From Candidatus Woesearchaeota archaeon (GTDB lineage: Archaea; Nanobdellota; Nanobdellia; Woesearchaeales; ARS49), in the NCBI GenBank assembly GCA_019323015.1, contig JAHWHY010000011.1:1-50413 (forward strand): a stretch of 50,413 bases of DNA, given 5' to 3'. The translations under genes and the position numbers were made by a program. The notes under the pieces were generated by a model. The model saw only the letters and a program-made list of their open reading frames with translations. It searched no databases and was not told the origin of the DNA. Shown here piece by piece: positions 8,326 through 16,688 of this stretch (position 1 is the first letter of the stretch; the number at the start of each line of letters is the position of its first letter).

Positions 8326-9737
8326 TTCTTATAAATCTTATAGAAACACTGGCCGTATGTTTCATCATAGACCTTACTGAAGTTCTCATCAAGAAAATCA
8401 ATCATCTGCTTATTCTTTTCCTCACAGACAGAATCATCTGGGGCGCAAATAATCCCCCCGCCACAGTTATCCAGCAGAACATACTCTATTGATTCAGAAT
8501 TTGTGCTCAAATAATTATAGAAATCTGTAGACACCTCACCATCATAAACAGGATAATACATCTTATTCAAAGAAGCATCTGTGTAAAACGAGATAGTAGG
8601 ATTACTAGTCCAGATCTCTCCAGAGATGTCTTTATCCTTCAGATAACTAAAGTAAACTTCAGCAGCAGGATTTGTATTAATATTCTCATTACCGATGTAA
8701 AACAATACGCCCTTAAAAACAGAAAACCCTAAAACAAGCAACAAAACAATTGTAAAAATCTGCTTTGGGTATTTTTTCAGCAAAGTAATCAGATAAACAA
8801 TACCTAAAGCAGAAAAAACTGAAACAAATGGTATGAACACTGCCAAATATCTGTAGTCCCTGCAATGCATCTGCGAAAAATAAACAAAAGGAACTGCAAG
8901 GCACAGCAGAGGAAGCAGATTTTTCTTCCTGAAATCCGAAAAATAAGCTATCAACCCAATAAAAGCAAACAAATGCAGTATGCTTTCTGAATAAATCCAG
9001 GAAAAATACTGCCACCATGGCTTAAACCGCAAAACATTACAACCAAGAACCTGTGAAATAGCATGCCTAGCCTCAATAAAAGGCAAAAGAGGATTGCTGT
9101 ATACCCATGCATATGCAATCAAGACAGGAGCCAAAGGAATAACAAAACCTGCACTTAATTTTAGGGAATTCTTAAACTCCTTGTTCAATAGTAGTACCAG
9201 AAGAAGTATACCAAAAAACATTCCAGCAGGAAACTTAGCTAAAAAAGCAAGAGCACAAGCTGCACCTGCAAAATAATATTTCTTTTTTACAAATAAATAA
9301 ATTCCAAGCAGTACAAAAAAAACAGCAGGCACTTCTGTATACAAATGAAAGCTCAGAAAAAATAAAATTGAACTAAAAGAAAAAATAGCAGAAGCAATAA
9401 GCGCAACCTTTTCCTTGAAATAAAACTTTATTACTTCATAAAAAAAGAAAATCGCGCCCAGACAAAACAACAGCTCAAGAACCATTCCAGATATCTGGAC
9501 AGGCAAGCCAATAAACCAAACAAGACCAAGCAAGACCGGCAGCAAAGGCGGCCGAATGTGCTCCCAAAGTCCTGCAGAACCTCCTGAAAACAAGTACTTG
9601 CCCATACCTAAATAAACACCAGAATCCCACCAAGTCTCATGAAATCCTGTAATAAAAACTAAATGAATCAAAAAAACAACAACAAACAAAACCACAAATG
9701 CCTTATTCTTTCTCAAATACCCCTGTATTTTTTTCAT
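8322..9737 (-). CDS. GT39/ArnT-like membrane glycosyltransferase (GT-C fold)
   Basis: A polytopic membrane protein of 471 residues with about 10-12 hydrophobic helices. The first extracytoplasmic loop carries ETWWDSGVYLGMGKYLFSGG with the acidic residue expected of GT-C catalytic loops, followed by EHIRPPLLPVLLG, typical of the dolichyl-phosphate-mannose-protein mannosyltransferase clan. The C-terminal roughly 100 residues are soluble and extracytoplasmic. It is the last gene of a five-gene operon with two STT3-like proteins and two membrane-anchored thioredoxin-fold proteins. It probably transfers a lipid-linked sugar outside the membrane; donor and acceptor are unknown. The ATG at 9737 is the only good start and gives a 35-bp overlap with the upstream gene. 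Confidence 0.85.
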   Translation of the reverse strand: MKKIQGYLRKNKAFVVLFVVVFLIHLVFITGFHETWWDSGVYLGMGKYLFSGGSAGLWEHIRPPLLPVLLGLVWFIGLPVQISGMVLELLFCLGAIFFFYEVIKFYFKEKVALIASAIFSFSSILFFLSFHLYTEVPAVFFVLLGIYLFVKKKYYFAGAACALAFLAKFPAGMFFGILLLVLLLNKEFKNSLKLSAGFVIPLAPVLIAYAWVYSNPLLPFIEARHAISQVLGCNVLRFKPWWQYFSWIYSESILHLFAFIGLIAYFSDFRKKNLLPLLCLAVPFVYFSQMHCRDYRYLAVFIPFVSVFSALGIVYLITLLKKYPKQIFTIVLLLVLGFSVFKGVLFYIGNENINTNPAAEVYFSYLKDKDISGEIWTSNPTISFYTDASLNKMYYPVYDGEVSTDFYNYLSTNSESIEYVLLDNCGGGIICAPDDSVCEEKNKQMIDFLDENFSKVYDETYGQCFYKIYKN

Positions 9738-10386
9738 TGACCTGCTCTCTTATTATTGATTCAAGCTCTTTTTCATAAACAATTCCTTCTATCTTAAATC
9801 CATTAATTATTATTGCAGGCGCAGCAGTAACGTCATATTTCAAGGCAAGCAATTCAACCAGGGGCTCATCCTCATAATCTTTATCAAGGGTTATCACAAC
9901 AACACTATCCTCAAAATTCTTAGAAACTTCCTGCAAGATAAAACCCTGCCTCTCACTATCATCCTGATCAATCTCATAAAAGAAAATTATGGGAATGACA
10001 GACTGGCCGCATTCCTTATTCAATTTCTCAATATGATTAAGAAACTCCAACTCAAGCAGGAAATATTTCCTCTTCAAGTAATCAAAATCCTTTTTCTTGA
10101 AAAAACTAAAACGCGAATAACTGCTGAGATCAGCACCCACCTTACGAATTTCTTCCTTAAGAGAATAAATTCGCTTATTCATCACATCACACCGCGCACC
10201 ACCAAAAGTATTGATGAACTCCTGCTCAATAACATAGGACTCTGTACTCAACTCATGCGAAAGCATAACATCAGAAATAACATTAATACGCACAAAATCA
10301 AGGCCATAATTCATCAATATACCTGCAATAAATATCAGTATTGTCAACAACAAGCTTGTCAAAAATATGTTCTTGTGCTTTTTCAT
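9703..10386 (-). CDS. Membrane-anchored thioredoxin-fold protein lacking CxxC (paralog 1)
   Basis: A 227-residue protein with one N-terminal transmembrane helix (about 8-28) and an extracytoplasmic domain. A helical insert comes first, then a thioredoxin-like beta strand (PIIFFYEIDQDDSERQGFIL) and a cis-Pro loop (AAPAIIING). The position of the redox CxxC reads DQDDSER, so no classical dithiol is present. Two Cys (ARCDVM and NKECGQ) are shared with the adjacent paralog and may form a structural disulfide. An in-frame GTG at 10392 overlaps the upstream stop, but the ATG at 10386 with GGGGAG upstream is the better start. It sits between glycosyltransferase genes. Confidence 0.75.
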   Translation of the reverse strand: MKKHKNIFLTSLLLTILIFIAGILMNYGLDFVRINVISDVMLSHELSTESYVIEQEFINTFGGARCDVMNKRIYSLKEEIRKVGADLSSYSRFSFFKKKDFDYLKRKYFLLELEFLNHIEKLNKECGQSVIPIIFFYEIDQDDSERQGFILQEVSKNFEDSVVVITLDKDYEDEPLVELLALKYDVTAAPAIIINGFKIEGIVYEKELESIIREQVNEKNTGVFEKE

Positions 10387-10388
10387 AA

Positions 10389-11024
10389 TCACTCCCCAAG
10401 CTGCATCTCTGACTCAATAACCTGATAAGAAGTCAAGCCAGGCTTCTTTATATCATAATTCAAAACCAAAAATGGCGTCTCTGAAACCCCATAGAACATC
10501 TCTAAAAACTCAAGCTCTTTAGAGAATCCAGCCTCAACAGCAAACACATGAATATTATACGCTTCTACAAGAGAATCCAGTATCTTTCCCTGCTCTTTTG
10601 AATCTGCATCATCCTGGCTATAAAAAAACAGAACAACAGGCGTGGTGAAATTACAATCCTTGTTCAAGTTAGCATAAAGAATATAAGTCTTTACCTGCAT
10701 CAAATGATATTTCAACTTAAGAAAATTATAGTTAGCCTTACCCAAATCGCTCTTAGCAGTCTCTGTACCAAGAAGCTTGCCAAGCTGCCAAAGCTCCCCG
10801 GATAATGCCGCCAGCCTGGTCTTAGCAAGATCACAATTCTGGTCAAAATCAGCAAGAAGCTCCTGCTCCAGCAAATAAGACTCAGTAGATAACTCACTTT
10901 GCTTAAGAACCTTGTCAACTTCTTTTGTCTCGGTATTGCTAAATAAATTGCCTATTATTATACCAACAACAAAAACAATGCACAAAGCAAAGATTGTACT
11001 CAAAAAAACTTGTTTTTTTGCCAT
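10389..11024 (-). CDS. Membrane-anchored thioredoxin-fold protein lacking CxxC (paralog 2)
   Basis: A 211-residue tandem paralog of the next gene: one N-terminal transmembrane helix, the shared segment SELSTESYLLEQELLADF, Cys in QNCDLAK and NKDCNFTTP, a strand VVLFFYSQDDADSKEQG where CxxC would be expected, and a cis-Pro loop ETPFLVLN. Loss of the redox motif suggests a binding or scaffolding role rather than oxidoreductase activity. By analogy with the thioredoxin-domain OST subunits Ost3/Ost6 it might assist the neighbouring STT3-like proteins; that is inference. It starts 2 bp after the upstream STT3-like gene. Confidence 0.75.
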   Translation of the reverse strand: MAKKQVFLSTIFALCIVFVVGIIIGNLFSNTETKEVDKVLKQSELSTESYLLEQELLADFDQNCDLAKTRLAALSGELWQLGKLLGTETAKSDLGKANYNFLKLKYHLMQVKTYILYANLNKDCNFTTPVVLFFYSQDDADSKEQGKILDSLVEAYNIHVFAVEAGFSKELEFLEMFYGVSETPFLVLNYDIKKPGLTSYQVIESEMQLGE

Positions 11025-11026
11025 GT

Positions 11027-12469
11027 TTAATTCTCAACCCCCTCATAAATATACTCATAAATCACAACATAAGAATTCTCCTGAACCTTTTTAAAAGTTT
11101 CGACATTAGTCAGCAAGAAATCAAGGCCTTTTTCTTTTTTATCCCACACAAGCCCATCATAAAAGTTTTTAGTTATAATAACATACTTAACATCATACTT
11201 AGACATTAATTCTCTTGCCTTATCCAAGTCATCTGTCTCAAAAACCTGCTTTGAATCAAAGTAAAGATCATTCACGCCAGGCGTGTGCTGAAGCAAGCAA
11301 TCCATTATCACAGGCCGTTTAGAAACAAACTCAATCCAGAACCCATTAGAGTAATGTGAAAACACAACATCTGTCTCTTCTGAATTAAGATTCAACCAAA
11401 TCAAGGAATTGGTCATAGGAGTGTTTGGAAGAGCCTCCTGCAGGCTAAAAACAGTAGTGAATGCAGAGAACATCAAACCACAAAACAAAACAATCAAGGT
11501 AAAATCCCGCAAAATCTTAAGACTCCACCGCATCCTTGCAAAATGAACAAAAGCAATGCCTGCCAAGAAAACAATTATCAAATTAGAGTAAATCAGGAGA
11601 GCATTATTAAAAAAAGAGTAAGTAATCAGCAGGATAGAAAACACATATAACAAGTAATACTGCCTCTTATATCTCCAGACAAGGGTGTAACCAACCAAGG
11701 CAAGAAGCGCAGCAAAAACACTAATACCTGCAGCCCCACCCAAGTCTGCAAAAAAAGATGATAAAATATTCAAACTAAGGAATCCTGCTTTTTCTGCATT
11801 AAGATAAACAGGCAGAGAGTATGAAAGCATAACAAAAACAACAGCCGCGATAATCAAATATCCCTTGCGCAGCCTTTTCTTGTACCGGAATGCATAGAAA
11901 AACACAATAAAAGCAGAAACAAGAGCATGAGAAACACCGAACATTGCTGCAATGCTAAAAAATATTACTGAAAAAATAGTATAAACAGTACCTTTTTTCA
12001 TCAAGAAAAACAAACCTGCAAGATTAAGCACTAAAATCAAGCACAACTGCGTGGAAACATTAAAAGTATAGATAAAAACAGGAGACAAAATCAACAAGCC
12101 CAGCATAACCAACTTTGTCCACGCCTCTATCTTAAGATTAGAGAGAATCAAATAAAACAGATATACACACAGCAAGCCCAAAAGCAGAGGAACTATCTTA
12201 GAAGCAGTCACTGCACCGAATACAAAAGTGAAACAAGCCAAAAGCAGATGATATGGGTTAAAAACATAATCCCTGCCATTAAAAACAAGAGCATCTGTCT
12301 CTGGAATGCCGGATTCTACAATATTCTCAGCCATCCTTGCATGATAATAAGACTCATCCCCCATCAAATACACATTACCATCAAGAGCACGAAGAACAGA
12401 AGGAAGCATCAAAAACAGCAAAGCAACTATCAAAATCCACTTTGAATACTTCTTGACTTGCTTACTCAT
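11027..12469 (-). CDS. STT3/AglB-like GT-C membrane glycosyltransferase (A)
   Basis: A polytopic protein of 480 residues. The first loop contains LMGDESYYHARMAENIVESGIPETDALVFNG, which resembles the STT3/AglB catalytic loop (acidic residue plus YYHxR). After about 11-12 helices a soluble domain of roughly 120 residues begins at WLNLNSEETDVVFSHYSNGFWIE followed by SKRPVIMD, at the place where STT3 proteins carry WWDYG; the motif itself is not conserved. It may be an oligosaccharyltransferase relative or another GT-C enzyme using a lipid-linked sugar. A 4-bp ATGA overlap joins it to the upstream homolog. Confidence 0.78.
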   Translation of the reverse strand: MSKQVKKYSKWILIVALLFLMLPSVLRALDGNVYLMGDESYYHARMAENIVESGIPETDALVFNGRDYVFNPYHLLLACFTFVFGAVTASKIVPLLLGLLCVYLFYLILSNLKIEAWTKLVMLGLLILSPVFIYTFNVSTQLCLILVLNLAGLFFLMKKGTVYTIFSVIFFSIAAMFGVSHALVSAFIVFFYAFRYKKRLRKGYLIIAAVVFVMLSYSLPVYLNAEKAGFLSLNILSSFFADLGGAAGISVFAALLALVGYTLVWRYKRQYYLLYVFSILLITYSFFNNALLIYSNLIIVFLAGIAFVHFARMRWSLKILRDFTLIVLFCGLMFSAFTTVFSLQEALPNTPMTNSLIWLNLNSEETDVVFSHYSNGFWIEFVSKRPVIMDCLLQHTPGVNDLYFDSKQVFETDDLDKARELMSKYDVKYVIITKNFYDGLVWDKKEKGLDFLLTNVETFKKVQENSYVVIYEYIYEGVEN

Positions 12470-13959
12470 TTTACCACCGTCAATTCACAGCCCTTTCTTT
12501 GATAGATCTGAACATCCGTATCATAAACTTTCTCAAAACACTTGCCAACATAGCTAAGCTCTTCTTTATCAAACAGCTCCTTTGCATTATCTGAGAAATA
12601 AATATACTCTGCATCATACTTATCCAGCAAACTAATAACCTCTATCTCAAGACAAGCAGTGTAAATCCTCTTGACATCAGCAAATCTTTGCTTGGCATCA
12701 TTCTGAAGCAAGAATCTGCTGTCAAGAACATTGCTTCTTTCAGCAACAGCGGTGATAAGATTACCTTCATCAGGCCCTGCAATAATAACTGCATCCATCG
12801 GGGTGTTTTCATTGATCCAGTTCAAGGCAGAAAGCTCTTCAGGAGAGACTGCCTGCGCATTATTTAGAGCCATTGCAACAGAAGGATAAACAGAAAAAAC
12901 AATCAAACCTGCAAAAATCAAACCCATGAAAAGATATAAAAAATTAGAGACCCGCGACTGCTGGACATATCCTATGAAATAATAAAACCACTGGGCAAAC
13001 AAGATGACCAGAACAATGCCAAAAAACATCAAGCCAATATTCAAGTTAATCAATCTCAACCAGAGCAACAGCCCTGCAGCAGCTGCAAAAGAGATTATCA
13101 AGTAAATTTCCCTGTCTTTTTTCTTAAATGAAAATAAGTAAATAATATACAATCCTAAAACAAAAGGCATAATCCCTATATTATAAATCACACCCAATAT
13201 GCTTGCCTCTGCAAAATAAGTATTCAATATTTCTGGAGGAATATTCTGCCAAATAACAGCAGGCCCATGAAAAACAAGAAGCTTCTTGTACATGATAAAA
13301 TAAGCCCACACAACAAAAAAGATAGAAAACAAAGAAATCTCCCACTCCTCCCTGTTTTGCTTAAGTTTTTCTATCAAGATAAGCGCGATATAGATAAACA
13401 AGCCAAGGACAAACAGTAAAATCAAGGGATGCATCAATGTTAAAACAACAAGCAAACTCAGATAACAATAAAGCCAGGGCTTTTTCTTTATATTCATCAA
13501 GGCATAAACCAGAAGAAACATCAAAGGAATAACAATGCTAATAGGAGTTAGCTCTGTAACAGTATCAGCAAAAAAAACAGGAACAAAGCCAGATAAAAAT
13601 GCAGTTGTAAGCGCAACAAAAGAATTATTTGTCAGTTTTTTAGCTATCAAATAAATAAAGAAAATTAAAGAAGCTGCTAAAATGTTTGTTACCAGCTTTG
13701 CAGCAAAAATAACTGGCAAAAACAAAGCAAAAAAAGCAATCAAGTAATGAAAAACAGGACTAAAAATATATGTTCTTCCTGAAAAACTCAAATCATCCTC
13801 AAAAATAGGAAGGCCAGTATCACGAATATGCTCTATCTGCCGCAAGTGAAAATAAGAATCATCTGAACTAAAAGAAGGAATACTAAAAGCAAAATAAAGC
13901 CTCGCAGCAAGGACTATTGCAAATATGACCACCAGTATAGCCACAGTACGCTTAGACAT
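12466..13959 (-). CDS. STT3/AglB-like GT-C membrane glycosyltransferase (B)
   Basis: The first gene of the operon, 497 residues and about 12 transmembrane helices. The first loop reads FSSDDSYFHLRQIEHIRDTGLP, matching the STT3-type D-D-x-Y-x-H-L-R pattern, and ends near SGRTYIFSPVFHYL. The C-terminal soluble part starts at ALNWINENTPMDAVIIAG, then DEGNLITAVAERSNVLDSR, which aligns in position with the WWDYG region without that motif. It is homologous in layout to the next gene, so the pair may act as two related transferases or as a heteromer. A TATA box 26 bp upstream of the ATG predicts a leaderless operon transcript. Confidence 0.8.
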   Translation of the reverse strand: MSKRTVAILVVIFAIVLAARLYFAFSIPSFSSDDSYFHLRQIEHIRDTGLPIFEDDLSFSGRTYIFSPVFHYLIAFFALFLPVIFAAKLVTNILAASLIFFIYLIAKKLTNNSFVALTTAFLSGFVPVFFADTVTELTPISIVIPLMFLLVYALMNIKKKPWLYCYLSLLVVLTLMHPLILLFVLGLFIYIALILIEKLKQNREEWEISLFSIFFVVWAYFIMYKKLLVFHGPAVIWQNIPPEILNTYFAEASILGVIYNIGIMPFVLGLYIIYLFSFKKKDREIYLIISFAAAAGLLLWLRLINLNIGLMFFGIVLVILFAQWFYYFIGYVQQSRVSNFLYLFMGLIFAGLIVFSVYPSVAMALNNAQAVSPEELSALNWINENTPMDAVIIAGPDEGNLITAVAERSNVLDSRFLLQNDAKQRFADVKRIYTACLEIEVISLLDKYDAEYIYFSDNAKELFDKEELSYVGKCFEKVYDTDVQIYQRKGCELTVVK

Positions 13960-13981
13960 GATATTCTTTAAAAGGGGACGG

Positions 13982-13989
13982 TTTAAATA
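13982..13989 (-). promoter_or_regulatory. TATA box of the glycosylation operon
   Basis: TATTTAAA on the - strand, centred about 26 bp before the ATG at 13959. It lies in a 99-bp divergent region that also holds the radB promoter. Confidence 0.65.
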
Positions 13990-14029
13990 GGTTTTGGTCG
14001 AAAAAAATACGGGAAAAAAGGCACAAAGT

Positions 14030-14037
14030 ATTTAAAC
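14030..14037 (+). promoter_or_regulatory. TATA box of radB
   Basis: ATTTAAAC on the + strand, centred about 25 bp before the radB ATG at 14059; predicts a leaderless mRNA. Confidence 0.65.
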
Positions 14038-14058
14038 AATATAAACATCACAAAAGTC

Positions 14059-14730
14059 ATGGAAAAAATATCAACTGGCACAAAAATACTTGACAACCTG
14101 CTGGAAGGGGGATATGAAAAAGACGCAATAACAACAATATACGGGCCAGCAGGAAGCGGAAAAACAAACTTATTACTTCTAGCAGCAATTGAAACTGCAA
14201 AAAATGGACAAAAAGTAATATACATAGACACAGAAGGAGGATTCTCAATAACAAGATTAAAACAAATAGCACCAGAGCATGAAAAAATAATGGACAACAT
14301 CCTGTTTTTCAAGCCAACAACATTTGAGGAACAAAAAAAAGCCTTTGAAAAACTAAGAAAGCTGGCAAACACAAAAATAGGGCTGATAATAGTCGACACA
14401 ATATCCATGCTCTACAGGCTCGAGAGAAGCGGAGACGGAATAAAAGAGATAAACAGAGAATTAGGGGCGCAGATGTGCGCATTGACAGAGATAGCACGAA
14501 AGAAAAACATTCCTATACTAATAGCAAACCAAGTTTACACGCCATTTGAAGCAAAAGAACGCGTAAAAGTAGTGGGAGGAGACATAATGACATATGGCAG
14601 CAAATGCCTCATAGAACTGCAATCAGGATCAAAAGGACTCAGAAAAGCAATACTTCGAAAGCACAGATCCATAGCTGGAGAAAAAGAAGCAATATTCAGA
14701 ATAGTAACAAAAGGAATAGAAAAAATATAA
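14059..14730 (+). CDS. radB: DNA repair and recombination protein RadB
   Basis: A RecA-fold ATPase of 223 residues, the archaeal RadA paralog that modulates strand exchange. Walker A is GPAGSGKT (about 30-37), Walker B is IGLIIVDTIS, and IPILIANQVY followed by VGGDIMTYGSKCLIEL matches the RadB C-terminal half. It lacks the N-terminal helix-hairpin-helix domain found in RadA, as expected for RadB. The gene is alone on the + strand and converges on rpsB with 3 bp between stops. Ile codons are almost all ATA. Confidence 0.95.
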   Translation: MEKISTGTKILDNLLEGGYEKDAITTIYGPAGSGKTNLLLLAAIETAKNGQKVIYIDTEGGFSITRLKQIAPEHEKIMDNILFFKPTTFEEQKKAFEKLRKLANTKIGLIIVDTISMLYRLERSGDGIKEINRELGAQMCALTEIARKKNIPILIANQVYTPFEAKERVKVVGGDIMTYGSKCLIELQSGSKGLRKAILRKHRSIAGEKEAIFRIVTKGIEKI

Positions 14731-14733
14731 AAA

Positions 14734-15333
14734 TTATTCTTCTGTGAAATCTTCTACAGTAAACTTAGGCTCTTCAGTTGTACCAAGAACACCCTTGTTT
14801 CTCAAATATTCCCTTGCAAGAATATAAAAGAACAATCCCAGAGATTTCTTTCCCTTGTTATTGCATGGAACCACAAAATCAATATCATTAGACTGATTAT
14901 TGGTGTCACACAAAGCAATAACAGGAATGCCTATTGCTTTTGCATCCTTGATTACGTTCCTGTCTGGCCAAGCATCTGTAACCAGGATTATTTTAACTTC
15001 CATGTAATTTTCTAGGGCAGGATTAGTCAATATTCCAGGCGGATACCTTCCTGCAAAAACATTACAACCAGTAACCTTGCCAAAAGCCTTAACAGCTTTC
15101 CAGCCATTCTCCCTTCTACAAGAGATCAAAATATCCTCTGGCTCATAATTTGAGAGCAGATTAGCTGCTAAAGCAATTCTTTCATCAATCTTCTGCAAGT
15201 TTAAAACTGACAAGCCATCTGGCCTGGTCTTATAAATAAAAGGAGCCATATATTTTGTCTTAAACTTTGTACCAATATGTATTCCTGACTTCAGGTATTT
15301 CTCCTGCGGAACTAAAAACGCTTGTTCTGCCAT
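14734..15333 (-). CDS. rpsB: Small ribosomal subunit protein uS2
   Basis: A 199-residue archaeal S2 (eukaryotic SA-like) protein. YLKSGIHIGTKFKTKYMAPFIYKTRPDGLSVLNLQKIDER is the typical N-terminus (shown by segments YLKSGIHIGTKFKTK and PDGLSVLNLQKIDER), and GRYPPGILTNPAL, LVTDAWPDRNVIKDA and IPVIALCDTNN follow in order. The ATG at 15333 is preceded by a strong Shine-Dalgarno (GGAGGA, seven bases upstream), unlike the many leaderless genes here. A leader of about 80 nt with a stable hairpin precedes it. Confidence 0.97.
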   Translation of the reverse strand: MAEQAFLVPQEKYLKSGIHIGTKFKTKYMAPFIYKTRPDGLSVLNLQKIDERIALAANLLSNYEPEDILISCRRENGWKAVKAFGKVTGCNVFAGRYPPGILTNPALENYMEVKIILVTDAWPDRNVIKDAKAIGIPVIALCDTNNQSNDIDFVVPCNNKGKKSLGLFFYILAREYLRNKGVLGTTEEPKFTVEDFTEE

Positions 15334-15443
15334 ATTATTTTCCTCCGACTGTGTTTTTTATAACCTCAACAGTCATTGCTTATACTTCGAGTCGATGCAT
15401 AAGCTTTGGTAATACGATTAAGAATTGAGAGGGGATTTATAAA
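15334..15443 (-). promoter_or_regulatory. rpsB promoter and structured 5' leader
   Basis: A TATA box (TTTATAAAT, 15435-15443) places the transcript start near 15413. The leader contains a hairpin with an 8-bp stem (GCTTATGC at 15397-15404 pairing with GTATAAGC at 15378-15385, one G-U) and an 11-nt loop, then the ribosome binding site GGAGGA at 15341-15346. A second TATA-like GTTATAAAA near 15360 could be an internal start. S2 is known to autoregulate its own mRNA in bacteria, so this hairpin could be a protein-binding site; that is inference. Confidence 0.5.
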
Positions 15444-15483
15444 GGTTGCGGAAATGCTTGCATTTTGCAACTTCGTAAAAATT

Positions 15484-16032
15484 CTATTTTTGCGTTAGTT
15501 GCGGATTTAGTGAGAATTCAGCAATATCCTCGTAAACAGGGCCTTCTGGAGTTAATTCGCTCTTGATTAATTTGAAAGAACTGACTGGAAAGTTAATTTC
15601 TTTTATTGTTAACTTATTTAACTTTTCTATGAAGTCTTTCTTGTCCTTTACAGATTTGACTCTGGCTAAAGTTAAATGCGGGTGGAATCGTGTGTCTTTG
15701 GGAAACATATCTAACAATGCAGTTTCGATTTCCTGCTGCAAGCCAGTTATTGCGTCTTTAGGCACAAGGCCAACCCAGACAACACGAATCATTTTTTCAT
15801 CAGGAAAAACACCAAGACCATTTGTCTTTGCAGTGAATTTAGTGAAGCTGACATTGGTCAAGGCTGCTTTTATCTTATCGATTTTATCTTCATCAACGTC
15901 GCCGAGAAATTTAAGTGTCTGATGGAATTGTTTCACAAGATTAAGCTTAGAATCCTCTGGAAGCTGCTTTTGTAAATCAGATAAATAATTCTTAGCTTCC
16001 TCAGAAACATCAAATGCAATGAACAACCTCAT
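15484..16032 (-). CDS. thpR: RNA 2',3'-cyclic phosphodiesterase (LigT/ThpR family)
   Basis: A 2H phosphoesterase of 182 residues that opens 2',3'-cyclic phosphates on RNA. Both catalytic HxT motifs are present: FHQTLKFLGDV near residue 40 and FHPHLTLARV near residue 121. MRLFIAFDVSEEAKNYL is the standard N-terminus. It follows the TRAM-protein gene by 30 bp that include a run of ten T on the coding strand, which could end the upstream transcript. Confidence 0.95.
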   Translation of the reverse strand: MRLFIAFDVSEEAKNYLSDLQKQLPEDSKLNLVKQFHQTLKFLGDVDEDKIDKIKAALTNVSFTKFTAKTNGLGVFPDEKMIRVVWVGLVPKDAITGLQQEIETALLDMFPKDTRFHPHLTLARVKSVKDKKDFIEKLNKLTIKEINFPVSSFKLIKSELTPEGPVYEDIAEFSLNPQLTQK

Positions 16033-16062
16033 TTTAAAAAAAAAAGATTAAAAAATTAAAAA
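16033..16062 (-). terminator. T-rich terminator-like spacer after the TRAM-protein gene
   Basis: On the - strand the 30-bp gap reads as three T-runs, the last of ten consecutive T (16036-16045), without a hairpin. Poly-T tracts alone can terminate archaeal RNA polymerase. It may also hold a weak AT-rich promoter for the next gene. Confidence 0.4.
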
Positions 16063-16590
16063 TTACTCTGTTTTTTCTTCTTCTGCAGGCGGTTCTGGTG
16101 CTTCTACTTCTTCAGAAACTTCCTCAGTAACCTCTTCAGCAGGAGCTTCTTCAGCAGGTTCTTCTGCTGGAGCCTCTTCTTCTGCAGGGGCTTCTTCAAC
16201 AGTCTCTTCAACAGAAGCTTCTTCTGTAACTTCTTCACCAAAGTCCTCTGTGTCTTCTGCAGGAGATTCTGGTTCTGCCTCCTCCACTTCTTCAGAAACT
16301 TCTGTTTCTTCCTCAACAGGAGCCTCTTCCGCAGGAGCTTCTTCAGCTGCTTCAGCACCTTCTCCAACAACTTCTGCAAAACCCACTTTTCTCAATACTC
16401 TCGTTACCTTGACCTTAACACGGTCTCCTTCCTTGACGCCAGGCACGAACAATACAAAGCCGTCTTTCCTTGCAATGCCATCGCCTTTCTCGCCAACAGC
16501 CTCGATTTCTACTTCTAATACATCGCCTTGGTTAACAGGCGGTTTGGGCCCAAATCCTCTACGCGGCCCTGAATGACTTCTTCTTTCCAT
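16063..16590 (-). CDS. TRAM-domain RNA-binding protein with a long acidic Glu/Ala/Pro tail
   Basis: A 175-residue protein. Residues 18-80 form a TRAM domain (GDVLEVEIEAVGEKGDGIARKDGFVLFVPG as segments VEIEAVGEKGDGIAR and GFVLFVPGVKEGDRVKVKV), the small RNA-binding fold found alone in archaeal RNA chaperones. About 95 residues of low-complexity sequence follow (repeats such as EEAPAEEAPVEEE), which is strongly acidic and surely disordered. Stand-alone archaeal TRAM proteins are usually about 60-70 residues, so the tail is unusual. The start has AGGTGA eight bases upstream and a short hairpin leader. Confidence 0.9.
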   Translation of the reverse strand: MERRSHSGPRRGFGPKPPVNQGDVLEVEIEAVGEKGDGIARKDGFVLFVPGVKEGDRVKVKVTRVLRKVGFAEVVGEGAEAAEEAPAEEAPVEEETEVSEEVEEAEPESPAEDTEDFGEEVTEEASVEETVEEAPAEEEAPAEEPAEEAPAEEVTEEVSEEVEAPEPPAEEEKTE

Positions 16591-16670
16591 ATTTCATTTC
16601 ACCTAATTTATTTATTCAATCTTGTGCAAGCGCACAATACCCTGCTAAATAGAATTGACATATATAAATT
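16591..16670 (-). promoter_or_regulatory. Promoter and hairpin leader of the TRAM-protein gene
   Basis: TATA box AATTTATATA at 16661-16670 predicts a start near 16639. The leader then opens with a perfect 6-bp hairpin (TTGTGC-GCTT-GCACAA, 16622-16637) and ends with AGGTGA at 16599-16604. A hairpin at the very 5' end often stabilises mRNA; a regulatory role is inference. Confidence 0.5.
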
Positions 16671-16688
16671 TAACTGAATAGAAAAAAA

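Noticed and set aside
15344..15420. tRNA-like sequence in the rpsB leader (TTCGAGTC)
   Set aside because: No acceptor stem, D-arm or anticodon arm can be built around it; it is part of the leader hairpin.
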